A DNA stretch of 18,764 nucleotides from assembly GCA_964631335.1 (NCBI GenBank), contig CAZVXD010000032.1, forward strand, positions 1 through 18,764, given 5' to 3'. The position numbers and the translations under genes were made by a program. The notes beneath the pieces are model-generated. The model was not told the DNA's origin, made no database searches, and saw only the letters and a program-made list of their open reading frames with translations. The stretch is from JAFGHJ01 sp964631335 (GTDB lineage: Bacteria; Hydrothermota; UBA3072). Below are positions 14,978 through 18,764 of this stretch, piece by piece (the stretch's first letter is position 1; each line of letters opens with the position of its first letter).

Positions 14978-14999
14978 AAGGATTAACATCCTTCGAATC
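14972..14999. repeat. Perfect 12-bp inverted repeat (hairpin)
   Basis: GATTCGAAGGAT (14972-14983) and ATCCTTCGAATC (14988-14999) are exact reverse complements around the 4-base loop TAAC. The left arm begins inside the last octamer of the preceding tandem module. Four T residues follow the right arm, but the stem has only five G-C pairs, so an efficient terminator is doubtful. An operator or an RNA hairpin upstream of the M48 gene is an alternative. Confidence 0.85.
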
Positions 15000-15007
15000 T
15001 TTTCCCC

Positions 15008-15036
15008 TTGAATATTTAACCAAAAACGCGCATAAT
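15008..15036 (+). promoter_or_regulatory. Candidate sigma70-type promoter for the M48 peptidase gene
   Basis: TTGAAT (15008-15013) and CATAAT (15031-15036) have the ideal 17-base spacing. The predicted start is near 15043, leaving a short leader with CGGAA before ATG 15056. It lies just downstream of the inverted repeat, which could then act as an operator. Confidence 0.45.
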
Positions 15037-15055
15037 TGTATTAACGGAATAGAAA

Positions 15056-17056
15056 ATGAAGTGTCCTCATTGCAGAGAAAGTGAGTTGACTCCGGTAATG
15101 ACTAAAAACGGAGTGTTGATGGATTATTGCCCCAGATGCGAAGGCGTCTGGCTGGAAAGGGGAGAGCTTTATTATTTTACGAAATCTCCCAGGTACTTAC
15201 GCTGGAGAATTAAAGACGGTTTGAAAAACTCGAGACTATCTAAAAAGTTAAGTCCTCATTCCAAGACCCCTCTTACCGCGGTGCCACTGCGAGGGAATAA
15301 AATGATAGTTTACTACTGCCTTAAGACGGGAGCCGTATGGATAGATAGAGAGATACTGGATAAATTGCTCGAGGAAAAAGATTTCTTCCTGAGAATAGAA
15401 ATAGATAAAAATACCCTGCCTTCCGAATTAACTCCTCCCACCGGGGAAAAACTTCATTTGCCAAATCTTACTCTCGTTTCAGCAGTGACTCTTTTTCTTT
15501 TGTACGGAATACTCTTTTTAATCCTGATAATGCTTGCGAATTTTGGTTTTATTGAACCTATTTTAGCATCGGTAATTGGTGTTGGTATAGCTGTTATACA
15601 ATTTATACTCGCTCCGTTTCTGATGGATGCGGTGTTGAAGTTTCTCTTTAAGATGAAATGGGTTTCGCTGGGAAGATTGCCGCAGCATTTACAAGTTTTT
15701 TTAAAAGATATTTGTCCTGAACATAACATCAGGGTTCCTCGTTTCGGAATAATATATGATAACACGCCCAACATTTTTGCTTATGGGAATACTCCCAATA
15801 ACGCGAGGATTGTATTGACTTCCGGGTTAATCGATTTACTCGAAGAAGATGAACTCGATGCTGTTGTAGCCCATGAAGTAGGGCACGCTGTGCACTGGGA
15901 TATGCTAGTTATGACTTTTTTCTACCTGTGTCCCATGATTTTTTACTACATTTACAAGAGCTTATTGCCTGTCGGAAAAGAAGAGAAAAAATTAACGGTG
16001 CACTTTCGATATATTATGGCGATGGCTGCTTATATTTTATATTTGATTCCAGAATATGTTTTACTTGGGCTTTCGCGGGTCAGAGAATTTTTTGCCGACA
16101 GATTCGCGGGTGAAGTTAGTAACCCAAACAGTTTAGCCTCTGCTCTTGTTAAAATCGGATACGGTCTCGCGGGAAAGAGTAAGAAGAAAGGGGGGCACAG
16201 AAAACCCGGACTGGAATCGATAAAGGCTATGGGTATATTCGATCCTGTATCTGCGTTTTCACTGGCGATAGCTTCATATCATCCCGGATATATGGGAGGT
16301 GACGTTGATAAGAAAACTCTGAAAAAAGTGATGCGCTGGGATCTATGGAGTCCATGGGCAAAATATTATGAATTTCGATCCACGCATCCCTTAATAGCAA
16401 AAAGATTGCTGGCTCTAAGCGCAGAATCCATGAATGAAGGGAAAGAACCTTATGTTCTTTTTAATGAGAAGAAACCTGAAAGTTACTGGGAAGATTTTTG
16501 GCTGGATTTTTTAATAGATTTTTTACCGGTAGTTTCAGTTGTTTTAAGTGTATTGTTTTTCTTTATTAAGCGGGATATCGCGTTTCTTGAATTGGGTGTT
16601 TTTTTATTGGGGTCAACGTATCTCTTGAGAACTTTTTTTTCTTATAATTTTTCTTTCTTCCCCGAGGTGAAAATTTCATCCCTTTTGAAGAAAATTAAAG
16701 TTTCGGCAGTGCGTCCGGTAGCTTGCACAATAAAAGGAAAAATTATCGGAAGAGGAGTGCCGGGTCTTATCCGGAGTGGAGATTTTATACTGCAGGATGA
16801 TACGGGAATAATATTTCTCGATCACCTCCAGCCCCTCGGTATCTGGGATTTTCTGTTTGGTTTATTAAAAGACAAAGAATATAAGGGCGAAGAGGTTAAA
16901 ATTACGGGCTGGTACCGTCGTACACCGGTTCCATATATAGAAGTAAAGAACATTGAAACTTCCGTCGGAGAGAAAAGTTGCTATGTTTTTCAAATAAAAA
17001 TTGCTGTTGGAGTTGTGCTTACGCTTCTGGGCGGAATTCTTCTCATTTTACGTTGA
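15056..17056 (+). CDS. Membrane M48-family zinc peptidase with N-terminal zinc ribbon and C-terminal OB-like domain
   Basis: The 666-residue membrane protein has an unusual mix of domains. Residues 1-40 are a TFIIB-type zinc ribbon (Cys3, Cys6, Cys25, Cys28; YCPRCEGVWLERGEL). Residues about 65-105 look like a second, decayed copy (YYCLKTGAVWIDREIL) keeping one Cys. Two membrane segments follow (about 139-162 and 168-190). The M48 catalytic core has HEVGH (273-277) and the third zinc ligand Glu344 in EFFAD, plus STHP at 442-445. Further membrane segments lie at about 485-527, then a soluble OB-like region at 550-635 (GRGVPGL, LQDDTGIIFLD, GWYRRTPVPYIEV) and a last membrane segment at 645-665. 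HtpX relatives degrade misfolded membrane proteins; the same role here is inferred. The start ATG at 15056 directly begins the zinc ribbon. The next gene follows after 20 bases and may be co-transcribed. Confidence 0.88.
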   Translation: MKCPHCRESELTPVMTKNGVLMDYCPRCEGVWLERGELYYFTKSPRYLRWRIKDGLKNSRLSKKLSPHSKTPLTAVPLRGNKMIVYYCLKTGAVWIDREILDKLLEEKDFFLRIEIDKNTLPSELTPPTGEKLHLPNLTLVSAVTLFLLYGILFLILIMLANFGFIEPILASVIGVGIAVIQFILAPFLMDAVLKFLFKMKWVSLGRLPQHLQVFLKDICPEHNIRVPRFGIIYDNTPNIFAYGNTPNNARIVLTSGLIDLLEEDELDAVVAHEVGHAVHWDMLVMTFFYLCPMIFYYIYKSLLPVGKEEKKLTVHFRYIMAMAAYILYLIPEYVLLGLSRVREFFADRFAGEVSNPNSLASALVKIGYGLAGKSKKKGGHRKPGLESIKAMGIFDPVSAFSLAIASYHPGYMGGDVDKKTLKKVMRWDLWSPWAKYYEFRSTHPLIAKRLLALSAESMNEGKEPYVLFNEKKPESYWEDFWLDFLIDFLPVVSVVLSVLFFFIKRDIAFLELGVFLLGSTYLLRTFFSYNFSFFPEVKISSLLKKIKVSAVRPVACTIKGKIIGRGVPGLIRSGDFILQDDTGIIFLDHLQPLGIWDFLFGLLKDKEYKGEEVKITGWYRRTPVPYIEVKNIETSVGEKSCYVFQIKIAVGVVLTLLGGILLILR

Positions 17057-17066
17057 AAAACCTGAA

Positions 17067-17073
17067 AGGAGGG
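17067..17073 (+). promoter_or_regulatory. Ribosome binding site that fixes the ATG at 17077
   Basis: AGGAGGG ends 3 bases before ATG 17077. It identifies this ATG, rather than the longer open frame starting inside the M48 gene, as the true start; the protein then begins with a proper signal peptide. Confidence 0.8.
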
Positions 17074-17076
17074 TTT

Positions 17077-18234
17077 ATGAAAAGATTTGTGTTGTTTTTG
17101 TTAAGCGTTATTCCTCTTTTTTTATCTGCTCTTATAATTGATCATACTTGTACCGACATAACTCAAATTCCTGAATCAGCAATTTTGGCTGCTAAAGATT
17201 CTCTGCGTATCGGATATGGACACACCTCTCACGGATGGCAGATAACTTACGGAATGGATGGACTTGTCGAGTTTGCAAACAACGGCGGAAAAGGACTTTC
17301 TTTACCGGAAGATATTTTTGCTTTTAACAATGGAGGTACAGATGGAGCTCTAGATTTCGAGGACGGAGACGGTTATGAGGAAGGTTGGCTCGACCATGAT
17401 TGTGGTTATTATCCCAACTGGGTAGATGAAACGCGGGAATATTTGGAAGATGCCTCTCATTCAGACGTTAATGTAATTATGTGGTCATGGTGTGGTCAGG
17501 TAAGCAACAAGTATTGTTCCGGAGTTCTCTGGGACCAGTATCTGGGGCCGATGACTCAGTTGGAGATAGATTACCCCCATGTGACATTTATATACATGAC
17601 AGGACATGTCGATATAGGTGCGGACACGTGCAACAAAGCAGCTAATGATTCTATCAGGGCATACTGCAGAAATAATGACAAAGTTTTATTTGATTTTGCG
17701 GATTTTGACCGTCACGACCCTGATGGTAATTATTACGAGTTTTGTAACGATAATTGCGACTACTACGATTCAGTGGGTGGCGCTTTACTTGGTAACTGGG
17801 CTCTCGAATGGCAGGCTGTTCACACCGAAGGAGTCGATTGGTATTCTACTCCAGGTTCTCATACTTATCCCATAAATGAGAATCAAAAGGGATATGCTGC
17901 CTGGTGGATGTGGGCACGTCTTGCCGGATGGGAAGGTTCTGCAGGCATCGACGAAAATCCGGATTTAGATAATAATTTAAAACTATCTGTCATCAATGAT
18001 ATAAATGTTATATCAAGCAATAAGATTGAACTTTCTTTTTATATTCCGGAAGATGGTCTGACTACAATAGAAGCTTATAATATAAGTGGAGCGAGAATCG
18101 GTTTAATCTTAAAAGATAATCTTTCGTCAGGTTTTCATAGTTGTTTCTGGGATAGAAAAGGTAAATCGGGCGTTATAATCATAAAATTAAAACATAGTTC
18201 AGGTATAACTTCGGTTAAATTGAACTGTATTTAA
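17077..18234 (+). CDS. Secreted Cys-rich protein of unknown function with T9SS-like C-terminal domain
   Basis: The 385-residue protein begins with a signal peptide (KR, then FVLFLLSVIPLFLSA, cleavage near 18-19). The main domain (about 20-286) has the ordered motifs GYGHTSHG (46-53), MWSWCGQ (135-141), YMTGHVDIG (173-181), LFDFADFDRHDPDGN (204-218) and KGYAAWWMWARLAGW (271-285). I recognise this pattern from uncharacterised bacterial secreted proteins; the conserved His and Asp residues would fit a hydrolase, but no reaction is known to me. Ten cysteines, eight of them in the main domain or its lead-in, suggest disulfides outside the cytoplasm. Residues about 300-385 form a beta-sandwich tail (IEAYNISGARIGLIL, SGFHSCFWDRKGKSG) like Por/T9SS type A sorting domains. 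The gene lies 20 bases after the M48 gene and converges, 6 bases apart, on the transporter gene. Confidence 0.78.
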   Translation: MKRFVLFLLSVIPLFLSALIIDHTCTDITQIPESAILAAKDSLRIGYGHTSHGWQITYGMDGLVEFANNGGKGLSLPEDIFAFNNGGTDGALDFEDGDGYEEGWLDHDCGYYPNWVDETREYLEDASHSDVNVIMWSWCGQVSNKYCSGVLWDQYLGPMTQLEIDYPHVTFIYMTGHVDIGADTCNKAANDSIRAYCRNNDKVLFDFADFDRHDPDGNYYEFCNDNCDYYDSVGGALLGNWALEWQAVHTEGVDWYSTPGSHTYPINENQKGYAAWWMWARLAGWEGSAGIDENPDLDNNLKLSVINDINVISSNKIELSFYIPEDGLTTIEAYNISGARIGLILKDNLSSGFHSCFWDRKGKSGVIIIKLKHSSGITSVKLNCI

Positions 18235-18240
18235 AAAAGA

Positions 18241-18764
18241 CTATACGGCGCCTTTTCTCTTGGCGAGAATTATAGCGGCGACAGCCAGAACAAAAATAAG
18301 TCCCATTCCCGTGTAAACTGTCCATACGGGATAGCTTTCATAGCCGGTTTTTATAAGATTAGCGAACTGCCATATAATAGAAATTCCGAGGAAAGCGGGT
18401 GTGAGGAATTTTATAAATATATCCCACCATACTCCTATACGTATCTCCGAGACCTGATTGATATAGCTTCTTGCTTTTGTTGCTCCGAGTACGTAACCTA
18501 TTACAACACATTCGAGAAAACCGACCACTGTAATTCCATAACTCGTTATAAAATGGTCTACTATGTCGATCCAGTAAAGCCCCGCACCCGTAGTAAAAGG
18601 CAGTCCCACCAGAAAACCTAATAAACAGACTAAAGGTAATACAAATCTCTTTTTAACTCTCCATTTATCCACGATACTTTCAACCACAGGTTCTGTCATG
18701 GAAAATGCTGAATCTATACCAAGAGTAAGAAGAAGCAGGAAGAAAAGAGCGGCAAAGAAACGTG
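18241..18764 (-). CDS. Sodium-dependent (NSS/SNF) symporter, C-terminal part, cut by the window edge
   Basis: The minus-strand frame is open from the stop TAG at 18241 to the window end, giving about 173 residues of the C-terminal part. An internal ATG at 18699 is not the start: the frame upstream of it continues with FFLLLLTLGIDSAFSMTEPVVE, which matches the transmembrane 8 region of neurotransmitter:sodium symporters (GxDSxF...E). Next come LPFTTGAGLYWIDIVDHF (TM9), VVGFLECVVIGYVLGATK (TM10), IKFLTPAFLGISIIW (TM11) and a last segment near the end (TM12). These carriers couple Na+ uptake to amino acids or related amines; the substrate cannot be read from this part. The last residues are KRKGAV. 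It ends 6 bases from the convergent secreted-protein gene, with no terminator between them. Confidence 0.88.
   Translation of the reverse strand, partial: RFFAALFFLLLLTLGIDSAFSMTEPVVESIVDKWRVKKRFVLPLVCLLGFLVGLPFTTGAGLYWIDIVDHFITSYGITVVGFLECVVIGYVLGATKARSYINQVSEIRIGVWWDIFIKFLTPAFLGISIIWQFANLIKTGYESYPVWTVYTGMGLIFVLAVAAIILAKRKGAV

Larger units (their letters stand above)
14752..15055. other. Intergenic region between divergent genes with repeat modules (locus B)
   Basis: The 304 bases contain, from left to right: the leader and promoter of the minus-strand gene (to 14806), an AT-rich spacer, four tandem-repeat modules (14831-14977), a perfect 12-bp inverted repeat (14972-14999), and a candidate promoter for the plus-strand gene (15008-15036). 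No coding sequence is apparent. Confidence 0.8.

Noticed and set aside
14972..15003. Rho-independent terminator at the 12-bp palindrome
   Set aside because: The stem has few G-C pairs, only four T residues follow, and no plus-strand gene ends upstream of it; it is kept as an inverted repeat of unknown role.
16978..17076. Extended N-terminus of the secreted protein, starting inside the M48 gene
   Set aside because: The strong AGGAGGG site and the signal peptide both point to ATG 17077; the extension is the shifted frame of the M48 C-terminus.
18697..18699. ATG 18699 as the start of a small membrane protein
   Set aside because: The frame stays open to the window edge and the upstream residues match the NSS transporter family, so this is an internal Met of a truncated gene.

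Overview
This is a gene-dense stretch (coding on most of its length, low-to-moderate GC) from a Gram-negative bacterium. Two outer-membrane-type beta-barrel proteins (an OmpA-family protein and a CarboxypepD_reg/DUF5686-type protein ending in Phe), a secreted protein with a C-terminal tail like type IX secretion (T9SS) sorting domains, and GatCAB amidotransferase genes suggest the wider Fibrobacteres-Chlorobi-Bacteroidetes (FCB) group or one of its uncultured relatives (WOR-3/Cloacimonetes-like lineages). That placement is inferred from gene content, not from a marker-gene phylogeny.

Left part (1-4040): a split formiminoglutamate/folate module (glutamate formimidoyltransferase and formimidoyl-THF cyclodeaminase, overlapping by 4 bases), then a tRNA-Lys(UUU) with its own promoter, then a stand-alone cyclic-nucleotide-binding protein joined with no gap, and in the same reading frame, to an OmpA-family outer-membrane protein.

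Middle part (4067-11948): a five-gene operon-like block, pcrA/uvrD helicase - gatC - gatA - gatB - uvrA, in which every junction overlaps by 11-17 bases. It combines DNA unwinding/repair with tRNA-dependent amidation (Glu-tRNAGln / Asp-tRNAAsn). PcrA and GatCAB genes are also near neighbours in some Firmicutes.

Right part (11949-18764): a 430-base non-coding region made of a chain of short degenerate tandem repeats, each module with its own period (9, 9, 7, 8, 7, 8-9, 10, 8 bases); the minus-strand DUF5686-type gene; a second non-coding region with the same kind of modules in the same order and orientation, ending in a perfect 12-bp inverted repeat; a zinc-ribbon + M48 membrane peptidase with an OB-fold-like tail; a secreted Cys-rich protein of unknown function; and, convergent with it, the 3' part of a sodium:neurotransmitter symporter (NSS/SNF) gene cut by the window edge.

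The most unusual signal is the pair of repeat-mosaic intergenic regions flanking the DUF5686-type gene. They share exact words (a 10-mer CCACAAGGAT, a 10-mer TTCAACCATT and a 13-mer ATTCAACTGATTC) and module order, and no standard feature type explains them.
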